Assembly (NCBI GenBank): GCA_905236365.1
Contig: CAJOPP010000013.1
Location: 1 to 23,364, forward strand
Source: an uncultured Lachnospiraceae bacterium
GTDB lineage: Bacteria; Bacillota; Clostridia; Lachnospirales; Lachnospiraceae
Direction of reading: 5' to 3'
Length of the DNA: 23,364 nucleotides
The number at the start of each line of letters is the position of its first letter. The first letter of the stretch is position 1. The notes below the pieces were generated by a model. The model was not told where the DNA came from and did no database searches. It saw only the letters and a program-made list of their open reading frames with translations. This document shows, piece by piece, positions 15,396-22,928 of the stretch. Position numbers and translations under genes: made by a program.

Positions 15396-17021
15396 ATGAA
15401 AGAAGATTGGTTGATTAATAAAAAAGCAAGAATGTATTTACATATTATTATTTTATGCAGTAGTCTGTTATGTTTTCTGTTTTGTTTTTCTTGTCAAGTT
15501 GAGGCAAAACAAAAAATAGAACTGACTATGAATATGACGGTCAACAATCAGGAAAACATTCCTATTTCTGTAAATAATGGTAATTTTTATTATAAATCCA
15601 GTAACTTAAACGTACTTCAGTTTACGTCTTCTGGTAAGATGATTGCATTGAAATCAGGGACTGTCATTGTTACGTTAAGCTATCCTACAGGTGTTGGCAA
15701 TACGATGAATCGTACATATTTTAAAGTTAAGGTTCATGATAAGGTTAAGAAATTGAGCTGGAAAAAGTGTACTGGCAGTATAACAATCGGTAGTTCCTAT
15801 GTATATAAGGTTAAATATAAAGCAGCATCTAGGAAAAATGTTGAGTTTGAATGGAAATCCAGTAAACCAGGCGTAGCAAGTGTAAATAGTAAAGGTAAAG
15901 TTACTGGGTATCAGCAAGGTTCGACAACAATAACATGTACAGTAAAAGGACAGAAAAAAAAGAAAATAAAATGTAAACTAAAGGTTGTTCCGGTGCTGGT
16001 TACGAATATTAACCTTAATGAGAATAAGTTGATTCTCGCAAAAGATGAGACTTATGATTTGAGTCGGATTATGAGAGTAGAACCGTTAGATGCGACAAAT
16101 TCTGATGTGAAGATGGTATCAAGTGATAGTAAAGTAGTCTCTGTATCAAAGGGCGTGTTGAAAGCAAAGAAAGTTGGAGAGGCAGAGATTACAATTACTG
16201 CGAAAGACGCTTCGGGTGTATCCAATACTTTAATCGTTCAAGTGGAATCACAATATAGCATTGATAATTATAGGTGTATTGCACATCGAGGATTATCCAC
16301 TTCTGCACCGGAAAATACAGTCAAAGCATTTGAATTAGCAGGAGAAGCAGGTTTTTATGGGGTAGAAACGGATATATGGTTGTCAAAGGATGGACAATTT
16401 GTGTTGCATCATGATGAGGATTTGTTGCGCTGTTGTGGGGTGAATAAGAAGATTTGTGATTTTACCTATGAGGAGATTCGAAAGATTCCTATTATTAATG
16501 GCAGGAATTATAAAGAGTACAAAAATGATATATCAGCAACAAGAATACCGACATTGACAGAATATTTGACGGTATGTAAAAAGTATAATATGGTTCCACA
16601 AATAGAAATTAAATTTGTTGAGGGAACTGATATTTTGGATAGTACGAATGCGTTATATCGATTATACAAAGAGACCAGACAAATTATGGGTAATAATCAA
16701 ATCATGTTTGCAGCATGTAATTATCAAACTCTTGTTAATATGCATCACATCCTGCAAAAAGAAAGAGACCTGAATTGCAAAATATTCCAGATACTTGGGA
16801 AAGTTGACGCAATTAGTCAGATTTCGAATTATGATGAGTTGAAACAGAATGGATTTGGCTTGGATATTCGCAATCTAAGTTCAGATAGTGTTGTTCAACA
16901 ACTGATTAAGGATGGTGTGGAGGTAGATATTTGGTGTGTGGATGATTGCGTGGAAGCAGAGAAATATTTAGAAAAATACAAAGTTGATTTTCTAACAACG
17001 AATTTTGCGTTATGGGAATAG
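15396..17021 (+). CDS. Exported Ig-like (Big_2) / glycerophosphodiester phosphodiesterase fusion
   Basis: An N-terminal hydrophobic segment (about residues 14-36, ending in VEAK) exports or anchors the protein. Residues about 40-285 hold up to three bacterial Ig-like Big_2-type modules, seen in repeated patterns such as WKSSKPGVASVNSKGKVTG and the following STTITC strand. Residues about 292-540 form a complete GDPD TIM-barrel domain: AHRG (His297, Arg298) with PENT, ETD (Glu324, Asp326), LHHDEDL (His338, His339) and a later EIK. GDPDs hydrolyse glycerophosphodiesters, including wall teichoic acids. With an LtaS-like transferase in the same operon, the likely role is trimming or recycling phosphoglycerol decorations outside the cell. 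AAGGGA at 15385-15390 supports the start. Confidence 0.86.
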   Translation: MKEDWLINKKARMYLHIIILCSSLLCFLFCFSCQVEAKQKIELTMNMTVNNQENIPISVNNGNFYYKSSNLNVLQFTSSGKMIALKSGTVIVTLSYPTGVGNTMNRTYFKVKVHDKVKKLSWKKCTGSITIGSSYVYKVKYKAASRKNVEFEWKSSKPGVASVNSKGKVTGYQQGSTTITCTVKGQKKKKIKCKLKVVPVLVTNINLNENKLILAKDETYDLSRIMRVEPLDATNSDVKMVSSDSKVVSVSKGVLKAKKVGEAEITITAKDASGVSNTLIVQVESQYSIDNYRCIAHRGLSTSAPENTVKAFELAGEAGFYGVETDIWLSKDGQFVLHHDEDLLRCCGVNKKICDFTYEEIRKIPIINGRNYKEYKNDISATRIPTLTEYLTVCKKYNMVPQIEIKFVEGTDILDSTNALYRLYKETRQIMGNNQIMFAACNYQTLVNMHHILQKERDLNCKIFQILGKVDAISQISNYDELKQNGFGLDIRNLSSDSVVQQLIKDGVEVDIWCVDDCVEAEKYLEKYKVDFLTTNFALWE

Positions 17022-17116
17022 GATTTTGGAAAGTATATGTGAATGTAATAAGTAATTCAAGTTTGGTTACACTATACAAATGAGTATAGCAGAATAAAGT
17101 TGAGTGAGGATACCAC

Positions 17117-17806
17117 ATGAAAAAAATAGCAATAATACCAGCATATAATGAAAAAGACAGTATTGTTAAAACGGTGAATGATGTAATTCAGAATGCACCG
17201 GATTTTGACTATGTCATTATTAATGATTGTTCAAAAGATGATACAATGGATATCTGTCAGTACAATGGACTTAATGTGCTGAATCTGCCGATTAATTTGG
17301 GTATAGGAGGAGCTGTTCAGACTGGATATTTATATGCATATCGAAATGGTTATGATATTGCAGTTCAGTTTGATGGAGATGGACAGCATGATGCAAAGTA
17401 TCTAGAGAAGATGGCAGAAGTTTTGATTGATCAGGATGCAGATATGGTAATTGGCTCCAGATTTATAGAGAAGGAAGGATTTCAATCCTCCAAATTGCGA
17501 AGAGCTGGTATCAGTTATTTTACATGGTTGATTAAGATCCTGACAGGAGTTGTTATTACAGATCCTACATCTGGTATGCGTATGTGTAATCGCAAGACGA
17601 TTGAGATGTTTGCCAATGAGTATCCCAGAGATTATCCGGAACCGGAGAGTACAGTTCGCTTAATTCGACATAAACGAAAAGTAATAGAAGTGCCGGTAAT
17701 TATGAAAGCGAGGGAGGAAGGAGTATCTTCGATTTCTTCTTTGAAAAACACCATCTATTATATGATAAAGGTGACACTTGCAATTTTGATAGAAAGGATA
17801 AGATAA
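17117..17806 (+). CDS. Polyprenyl-phosphate glycosyltransferase (DPM1-like GT2)
   Basis: Soluble or peripheral GT2 enzyme that transfers a sugar from a nucleotide donor to polyprenyl phosphate, giving the lipid-linked donor used by GT-C enzymes outside the cell. IIPAYNE at the N-terminus, NDCSKDD (36-42), DGDGQHD (86-92) and GSRF (113-116) are the DPM1-type signatures, and TDPTSGMR near 150 is also typical. At 229 residues it lacks the C-terminal membrane helices of GtrB-type enzymes. GAGGA at 17106-17110 lies 6 nt before the ATG. The next gene, one base downstream, is a DUF2304 membrane protein, a pairing often seen for this subgroup. Its product could feed the GT-C-like proteins at 1897 and 5122. 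Confidence 0.9.
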   Translation: MKKIAIIPAYNEKDSIVKTVNDVIQNAPDFDYVIINDCSKDDTMDICQYNGLNVLNLPINLGIGGAVQTGYLYAYRNGYDIAVQFDGDGQHDAKYLEKMAEVLIDQDADMVIGSRFIEKEGFQSSKLRRAGISYFTWLIKILTGVVITDPTSGMRMCNRKTIEMFANEYPRDYPEPESTVRLIRHKRKVIEVPVIMKAREEGVSSISSLKNTIYYMIKVTLAILIERIR

Positions 17807-17807
17807 T

Positions 17808-18200
17808 ATGATTACACGCAGATTACAGATTATTTTAGGTATTTTAATTATACTTGCATTTGTACTTATTTTAAATATGGTTCGAAAAAGAGCATTGGAG
17901 TTAAAATATGCATTGTCGTGGTTTGCACTGTTGATTGGAGTAGGTATTATGGTATGTAGTCCTAATACAATGGATGTGCTTGCGAAGGCAATGGGGATTT
18001 ATTCTCCAGTGAATATGATTTTCTTTATGGGATTTGTGTTTGCAATCGTTATTATTTTTATTTTGACAGTAACCTTATCCAGATTATCGGTAAGGGTTCG
18101 TAAAATGGCACAGATTATAGCGATGCTGAACTATTCGGGAGAGGAGCAAACAAAATCTTCTGCCAAAGGTTTTGTAGATCAGAAGGAGAGTAATAAATAA
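17808..18200 (+). CDS. DUF2304 small membrane protein
   Basis: 130 residues with three hydrophobic helices (about 6-24, 35-53 and 68-90) and a basic cytoplasmic tail, matching DUF2304 proteins, which typically follow a DPM1-like glycosyltransferase. The ATG is one base after the upstream stop, so translation is coupled. A role as membrane anchor or partner of the 17117 enzyme, or in moving its lipid product across the membrane, is plausible, but the family has no firmly established function that I know of. Confidence 0.85.
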   Translation: MITRRLQIILGILIILAFVLILNMVRKRALELKYALSWFALLIGVGIMVCSPNTMDVLAKAMGIYSPVNMIFFMGFVFAIVIIFILTVTLSRLSVRVRKMAQIIAMLNYSGEEQTKSSAKGFVDQKESNK

Positions 18201-18298
18201 ATATTTTTGCTTTCCGGTTTGCTTATCACATGAGCAAGCAGGTGTATTCAATTGCGGTACGGTATCATAGGATGAAATAAAATAAGGATGATAGAAAC

Positions 18299-19210
18299 AT
18301 GGAAGAGTATATTATAGTAGCATTTTTGATGATTTTTTTTCTGTATCTTGTAATTTGGTCGTTTAAGCTTCATTTTTATAATAAACGTCAAAAAAAAGTT
18401 CGGCGTATGAAGGCGCTTCGTGCAAAAGGAAATGAAATCAAAAAACGAACCATTGATTGTACGAAAGATTATTGGTATAATTTGCGGGAATTAGAAGATT
18501 GTAAAGAGGGCGAAGATTTCGAGAAGTATTACCACTATTTTATTGGAATCGATCAAGGTGTACATGAACTTTTATTGGAGATGTATGATTGTGGAATTGT
18601 CCGCACAGATGAGCTGGAAGAAATCGCATATGGCAAGAATCATTTTCGAAATGTGGATTTGTCGTTCTTAGAGGAATTAGAAAAAGAAATGCAGAAAGAA
18701 GAGGAAGAATCTGCACATAAAAAAATAGCAGAGAGGAGTAAGAAACCAGAAAAAAAATCTTCTGAAGTTGCAGCTCCTTTGGATGAGGATATCATTCAGG
18801 TAGAAGGAGTGTTTTCGGATTTCTTTGGGGAAGAAGAGAATGGAATCGTTTCTGCCGCTAAGAATCTGAAAAAAGATGATCCGGGAATTATGGACATTCG
18901 CGGAACACTTTCAGAAGGTGTGGAGAATCTTATTGCTGCTGTGGAAGAAGAGAAAAAAGCAGAAGAAGATCGTGACGAACCGATTCTTCCCAAAAAGGAA
19001 AAGTCAGTGGAAGACGAAAGAGAAGCAAGGGCAAAGACAACGAATGCAGACGTGCGCAATAAAATCTATGAGAAATGGGTTGGTTATGTATTTGAATTAT
19101 ATGAGCTTGTGAATATCAATGCGAATGAGGATACAAAACATAAGATTAGAAAAGCACTCATGGACTATGGATATAATGATGTGGATGTTTTATTGGAAAG
19201 TCCGGAATAA
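18299..19210 (+). CDS. Unrecognised membrane-anchored acidic protein, last gene of the operon
   Basis: I do not recognise this family. One N-terminal helix (about residues 4-24) is followed by a basic stretch (KRQKKVRRMK), a folded-looking region (about 50-130, with WYNLRELEDC and YHYFIGIDQG), a long Glu/Lys-rich low-complexity linker (about 135-240) that could form a coiled coil, and a conserved-looking helical C-terminus (about 245-303). The positive-inside rule puts the C-terminal part in the cytoplasm. AAGGA at 18284-18288 precedes the ATG by 10 nt. It lies 98 bp after DUF2304 and 43 bp before an intrinsic terminator, so it belongs to the glycan operon by position. It could recruit or regulate cytoplasmic partners at the membrane; there is no direct evidence. 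Confidence 0.75.
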   Translation: MEEYIIVAFLMIFFLYLVIWSFKLHFYNKRQKKVRRMKALRAKGNEIKKRTIDCTKDYWYNLRELEDCKEGEDFEKYYHYFIGIDQGVHELLLEMYDCGIVRTDELEEIAYGKNHFRNVDLSFLEELEKEMQKEEEESAHKKIAERSKKPEKKSSEVAAPLDEDIIQVEGVFSDFFGEEENGIVSAAKNLKKDDPGIMDIRGTLSEGVENLIAAVEEEKKAEEDRDEPILPKKEKSVEDEREARAKTTNADVRNKIYEKWVGYVFELYELVNINANEDTKHKIRKALMDYGYNDVDVLLESPE

Positions 19211-19217
19211 AATACGC

Positions 19218-19234
19218 AGATAGATATTCTATCT
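19218..19234 (+). other. Perfect palindrome before the operon terminator
   Basis: AGATAGA (19218-19224) and TCTATCT (19228-19234) form a 7-bp inverted repeat around a 3-nt centre, 8 bp after the stop of the last operon gene. It may be an operator, a processing site or simply an extra hairpin before the terminator. Confidence 0.45.
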
Positions 19235-19252
19235 AATTATGAGAGATGTGGG

Positions 19253-19279
19253 GGGATGTTATTCAATACATCCCTTTTT
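19253..19279 (+). terminator. Intrinsic terminator ending the surface-glycan operon
   Basis: GGGATGT (19253-19259) pairs with ACATCCC (19268-19274) around an 8-nt loop and is followed directly by five T. It lies 43 bp after the stop of the 18299 gene. It also overlaps the upstream open frame of the next gene, which argues that the next gene starts after it, at 19312. With no clear promoter between here and 19312, it may act as a partial terminator. Confidence 0.85.
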
Positions 19280-19311
19280 CAATTTATTTATTGGAAATTG
19301 AGGTGAAAAAA

Positions 19312-20238
19312 GTGAAATTTTATACACCGGGAATCAAGGATGTCAAACAAATACAGGAGGCATTAAAGAATAATCAAAAGAAATGCTGTGAAATGTCTCC
19401 GGCGAATACAGTTTTATGGGCAAGACATTATCGGACGGAGATTGCATTTTGGGAAGGAAATCTAATTTATCGTTCACAGATGGCAGATGGAAAATACGGA
19501 TATGCTTGTAATTTGTTAAATTCAGCGGATCCCAGAGCCCTGTTTGATTATATTGTTGAAAGACAGAGAAAGGAAGAGAATCCGTTTCGGTTGCGATGTG
19601 TCATGGAAGAGGAATGGCAAATGATAGAGAAATGGTATCCGGATCAATATCAGATTACATACGACCGGGAGGCAAGTGATTACATTTATGACAGAGAAAA
19701 GCTTTCTACGTTAGCAGGAAAAAAATTACATGGAAAGCGAAATCATATTCATCGGTTTGTGGACCAAAATCCGGATTGGAGTTATGAAAGGATCACGGAA
19801 CAAAATGCGGAAGAATGTGCAAAAATGGCAATACAGTGGTGTTTGAATAACTGTGCAGTGGGGGAGAAAGACATTAACTATGATAAAATTGATGAATCGA
19901 AACTTGTGGTATATGCCATACGTCATAGAGAAGAACTTGGAATCATTGGAGGAGCACTTCGTGTGAATGGTAAGATTATAGCTATTTCATTGGGCGAACA
20001 TCTGACATCTGATACGTTTGTTGTGCATTTTGAAAAGGCATTTTCGGAAATTCAGGGGGCGTACCCAATGATCAATCAGGAGTTTGTAAGAAATGAACTT
20101 TCTGAATATCATTATGTAAATCGGGAAGAAGACCTTGGGATAGAAGGGCTTCGTAAGGCGAAATTGTCCTATCATCCTGATATACTCCTAAAAAAAGGAG
20201 TTGTTGTGGAAACTGAAATGTTTAAAAGCGGATGTTAG
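19312..20238 (+). CDS. DUF2156 (phosphatidylglycerol lysyltransferase C-terminal-like) protein
   Basis: A 308-residue protein with the DUF2156 pattern, a double GNAT/FemAB-like fold related to the lysyl-transfer domain of MprF. The best mark is the C-terminal YVNREEDLGIEGLRKAKLSY segment; an IIGGALRVNGKIIAISLGE strand pair lies upstream. No membrane helices are present, so it is cytoplasmic and lacks the flippase half of MprF. The frame is open from 19246, but that stretch contains the operon terminator; GAGGTG at 19300-19305 is 6 nt from the GTG at 19312, which I take as the start. It ends by overlapping the convergent transglycosylase gene by 17 bp. Substrate unknown; aminoacyl or acyl transfer is the family-level guess. 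Confidence 0.82.
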   Translation: MKFYTPGIKDVKQIQEALKNNQKKCCEMSPANTVLWARHYRTEIAFWEGNLIYRSQMADGKYGYACNLLNSADPRALFDYIVERQRKEENPFRLRCVMEEEWQMIEKWYPDQYQITYDREASDYIYDREKLSTLAGKKLHGKRNHIHRFVDQNPDWSYERITEQNAEECAKMAIQWCLNNCAVGEKDINYDKIDESKLVVYAIRHREELGIIGGALRVNGKIIAISLGEHLTSDTFVVHFEKAFSEIQGAYPMINQEFVRNELSEYHYVNREEDLGIEGLRKAKLSYHPDILLKKGVVVETEMFKSGC

Positions 20239-20920
20239 TTGCATCATTTGCTGCAACAGCGTAGATGGTTGCTGCAAGTGGTGAATCATTAGTTGAATCC
20301 TTTGAGGTCGTTGCGGCAACAGCATATAGGATGTTCGGAGCAGAAGCACCAGTTGGCTTTCCATAATATTCCAATACCTTTGCGACATAGTTTTGCGTTT
20401 CCTTGAATGGAGGAATGCCATTATACTTGTCTACATTACCGGGACCTGCATTATAAGCGGCTAGTGCAAGGGAAATATTTCCATTGTATTGATTCAGTAA
20501 TTGAGAGAGATAGTTTGCTCCCCCCATGATATTTTCTTCAGGATCATAAAGATTTGTCACTCCTAAAGAGGAAGCAGTAGAAGGCATTAGTTGCATGATT
20601 CCGATGGCACCGGTATTTGATACTGCACTGGCATCAAAACCGGATTCAGCCTTGGCAACAGCTTTTAACAGGTCAATATCGATACCATAGCGGTTGGACG
20701 CCTTCTGAAAAAAAACATTCAGTTGTTGCTGATTAGACGGATACTTAGTAGAGGTGCTTTGTGTGGGAGCCGATTGTGTTCCACTTGAGGTTGGGGTTGC
20801 ATAGAGGATAGCTTCTGTTTCGAAAACAGCATCAAAAGAGACACCTTCAGAAGTCTGGGGGGTAGAATTCTTGTAGTAAGTAAGTTCTGCTGTTTGTTTT
20901 TTTTCGTTGACGTAAATCAT
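20222..20920 (-). CDS. Lytic transglycosylase (SLT family 1) without a signal peptide
   Basis: Peptidoglycan-cleaving enzyme of 232 residues. The SLT domain (about 65-187) has the catalytic Glu92 in AKAESGFD, then GAIGIMQLMPSTA (105-117), NLYDPEENI and ALAAYNAGPGNV, all as in active family members. The first 60 residues are polar with no hydrophobic core, so there is no classical signal peptide or lipobox. The C-terminus carries two copies of YAVAA (199-203 and 220-224), unlike any known SLT extension that I recall. GAGGAG (20930-20935 on the minus strand) is 9 nt from the ATG. Similar signal-less SLT proteins in Clostridia can be linked to flagella or sporulation, but no such genes are in view. 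It overlaps the convergent DUF2156 gene by 17 bp. Confidence 0.88.
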   Translation of the reverse strand: MIYVNEKKQTAELTYYKNSTPQTSEGVSFDAVFETEAILYATPTSSGTQSAPTQSTSTKYPSNQQQLNVFFQKASNRYGIDIDLLKAVAKAESGFDASAVSNTGAIGIMQLMPSTASSLGVTNLYDPEENIMGGANYLSQLLNQYNGNISLALAAYNAGPGNVDKYNGIPPFKETQNYVAKVLEYYGKPTGASAPNILYAVAATTSKDSTNDSPLAATIYAVAANDATNIRF

Positions 20921-20967
20921 ATATTTGTGCTCCTCTTATATGTTAATTTTTCATAACTGTTCAGGCA

Positions 20968-20992
20968 GCATCTCACATTAACTGTGAAATGC
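20968..20992 (-). other. Leader hairpin upstream of the transglycosylase
   Basis: 20968-20977 and 20983-20992 form a 10-bp stem with a 5-nt loop. The single imperfect pair is a G-U wobble when read on the minus strand, which fits a hairpin in the transglycosylase mRNA leader, 48 nt before its start codon. A partial match to the TGAACAGTTA box lies just beyond (20954-20964). Confidence 0.5.
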
Positions 20993-21020
20993 GTATGAAA
21001 ATGTATATTTTACGATGCAA

Positions 21021-21091
21021 CAGGCATACTGGAATGTGCGTTGGCACTATGCCTGTCATTGTATCAGTTCAGCTTTGCTGAATAGATACAA
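21021..21091. other. Two adjacent hairpins in the 413-bp divergent intergenic region
   Basis: Hairpin A: CAGGCATA (21021-21028) pairs with TATGCCTG (21048-21055), with an inner GTGC/GCAC stem around a GTTG loop (21036-21047). Hairpin B: TTGTATC (21059-21065) pairs with GATACAA (21085-21091), with an inner TTCAGC/GCTGAA stem and a TTT loop (21068-21082). They may form a structured leader of the transglycosylase mRNA (minus strand) or an unannotated small RNA. On the plus strand a T-rich run (to 21110) follows hairpin B, so plus-strand termination is also possible. I match it to no known riboswitch. The rest of 20921-21333 holds no convincing gene; the 81-codon frame across 21015-21260 runs through these hairpins and has no ribosome site. 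Confidence 0.55.
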
Positions 21092-21227
21092 TTTATCTTT
21101 GATATTTTTTGAAATACCTAAACAGGGATTATTCATTTTTAAGATATCCGATAATACTATTCTACTACATCTTATAAATAAAATAAACAATAAAAGACAA
21201 TTATTCGGTGTTTTTTGCGGTAAAATA

Positions 21228-21236
21228 TGTTATAAT
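21228..21236 (+). promoter_or_regulatory. Extended -10 promoter of the carboxyltransferase gene
   Basis: TGTTATAAT (21228-21236) is a perfect extended -10 element; no good -35 box lies 17-18 bp upstream, which is common for extended -10 promoters. The leader would be about 90 nt and contains a small TCATTG/CAATGA inverted repeat near 21240-21260. Confidence 0.65.
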
Positions 21237-21333
21237 TTGTCATTGATTGTAAAGCAATGATAATCTGCGTTGCATCAGTGGTTAATTTGTACATTATAAG
21301 GAAGAATATAGAAACCAAAAGGAGAAGGGCAGT

Positions 21334-22815
21334 ATGTATTTAGAGAATGTTAATCCATACAGTGTGGTAAAGCAGCACAGTCGGGATAAACTCCACATTC
21401 TGGAGAGAATTCGCTTATTATTTGATAAGGACAGTTTTACGGAATACTATCCGGAGTCAGGGGAAAACGATGGATATGATGGGGTGATTACTGGATATGG
21501 AAGGATTGAAGGGGAGAAGGTTTATTTTTATGGACAGGATTTTACCTGTATGGGAGGAACCTTTGGGTATCAGCATAGCAGGCAGATCATAGCAATTCTG
21601 AAGGCAGCGATTGAAGAACGCAGACCGATTATTGGAATATATGATGGCGGCGGAGCAAGAATTCAGGAAGGTGCAGCAGCAGTTGCAGGCTGTGGAGAAT
21701 TATTCCGGATGAACGCATTCGCTTCGGGGGCAATCCCGCAGATTTCCATTATAGCAGGAACTTGTGCCGGTGGTGCAGTTTATTCGCCGGGACTTACCGA
21801 TTTTGTTTTTACAATTGACAAGATCAGCAATTTGTTCGTAACAGGGGCGAAGGTGATTAATGAGGTACAGGGGACGGATTATCTGATCGAGGAATTAGGT
21901 GGGGCAGAAATTCATGCTGGCATCAGTGGAGTCGCTCATTTTAGGGAAAAAGATGAACAAAGTTGTTATGATAAGGTGAGAAAGTTAGTGAATCTTCTAC
22001 CTCCGTGTTACTCGGATGAGAGGCTTTTTCGAACAGAGGAATATTGTGAAAAAGACACCCGGAAGATTGCATCAATTCTTCCAGATGATGTGCAGACGGC
22101 ATATGATGTAAAAGAGGTCATAAAAGTGATTTTAGATGACGAGAGTTTTATTGAAGTGCACGAAGAATTTGCACAAAATATAGTAGTAGGTTTTGGAAAA
22201 CTGGGGGGAATTACTGTTGGAGTGGTTGCAAATCAGACATTATGCAACAATGGCTCCATTGATTGCGACAGTTCTGATAAAGCGGCACGTTTTGTACAGT
22301 ACTGTGACTGTTACAACATTCCTATTCTTACATTGGTAGATTCTACCGGATTTGTTATGGAGGCAGAACAGGAATATAAGGGATTGATTAGACATGGTGC
22401 GAAACTGGTGCAGGCATATGCCAATGCCACGACGATTCGGTTGACGGTGATTTTACGGAAAGCTTATGGCGGACCGTATATTTTTATGGGTTGCAAACAG
22501 TTAGGAGCGGATCGGCACTATGTCTGGCCGGGAGCAGAGGTTGCGGTTATGAAGGCGGAAGGTGCTGTTGCGGTCATTAGTCATAGTCAACTCGCTAAAT
22601 TAGAAGGAACTTCTAAACAGGAATATTTAAAGGAACAATTAGAAGAATACCGAAAACATTATATGAACAGCGATATGGTATTAAAACGTGGGTTTGTGGA
22701 TGAAGAGATTCCACCGGAAAAAACGAGAGAAATTCTTTATGAAGATTTGCTTCGGCTGGCAACGAATCGCAAACAAACTACAATTATAAAAAAACATAGC
22801 AATCCACCAATGTAG
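21334..22815 (+). CDS. Biotin-dependent acyl-CoA carboxyltransferase subunit (PccB/MmdA-like)
   Basis: A 493-residue carboxyltransferase with the paired N and C crotonase-like halves of propionyl-CoA carboxylase beta or methylmalonyl-CoA decarboxylase alpha subunits. The first half has GGGARIQEG (105-113), GTCAGGA (142-148) and VTGAKVI (about 169-175). The second half has VDSTGF, AYGGPYIFMG and WPGAEVAVMKAEGA. The enzyme moves a carboxyl group between biotin on a carrier and an acyl-CoA. AAAAGGAG at 21317-21324 gives a clear start. It has its own promoter and terminator, and no carrier, biotin carboxylase or sodium-pump subunit is next to it, so its partners must be elsewhere. Acetyl-, propionyl-, methylmalonyl- and glutaconyl-CoA are all possible substrates. 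Confidence 0.9.
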   Translation: MYLENVNPYSVVKQHSRDKLHILERIRLLFDKDSFTEYYPESGENDGYDGVITGYGRIEGEKVYFYGQDFTCMGGTFGYQHSRQIIAILKAAIEERRPIIGIYDGGGARIQEGAAAVAGCGELFRMNAFASGAIPQISIIAGTCAGGAVYSPGLTDFVFTIDKISNLFVTGAKVINEVQGTDYLIEELGGAEIHAGISGVAHFREKDEQSCYDKVRKLVNLLPPCYSDERLFRTEEYCEKDTRKIASILPDDVQTAYDVKEVIKVILDDESFIEVHEEFAQNIVVGFGKLGGITVGVVANQTLCNNGSIDCDSSDKAARFVQYCDCYNIPILTLVDSTGFVMEAEQEYKGLIRHGAKLVQAYANATTIRLTVILRKAYGGPYIFMGCKQLGADRHYVWPGAEVAVMKAEGAVAVISHSQLAKLEGTSKQEYLKEQLEEYRKHYMNSDMVLKRGFVDEEIPPEKTREILYEDLLRLATNRKQTTIIKKHSNPPM

Positions 22816-22883
22816 AAAATGAAATATTGTTTTGTACAGTTATCTTAGGTACATTTTTTTATGTATAGTGATAAATAGAAGAA

Positions 22884-22910
22884 GGGGGACCGGAATGGTC
22901 CCCCCTTTTT
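22884..22910 (+). terminator. Strong intrinsic terminator after the carboxyltransferase gene
   Basis: GGGGGACC (22884-22891) pairs with GGTCCCCC (22897-22904) around a 5-nt loop and is followed by five T (22906-22910). On the minus strand the same stem is followed by TTCTTCT, so it probably also ends the convergent small Cys-rich gene. Confidence 0.92.
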
Positions 22911-22928
22911 GCTGATGCAAGCCAGAGA

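Noticed and set aside
17063..17090. Possible internal promoter and CTATAC/GTATAG hairpin before the polyprenyl-phosphate glycosyltransferase
   Set aside because: TTGGTT and TATAGC match the consensus only partly, with 16-bp spacing, and the 6-bp hairpin (17072-17089) has no T-tract. Neither is strong enough to annotate.
19246..19311. N-terminal extension of the DUF2156 protein
   Set aside because: This stretch contains a complete intrinsic terminator (19253-19279), and a GTG at 19312 has a well-placed GAGGTG.
20941..21091. Known riboswitch (such as c-di-GMP) upstream of the transglycosylase
   Set aside because: The stems are present, but I could not match the conserved core of any riboswitch class I know.
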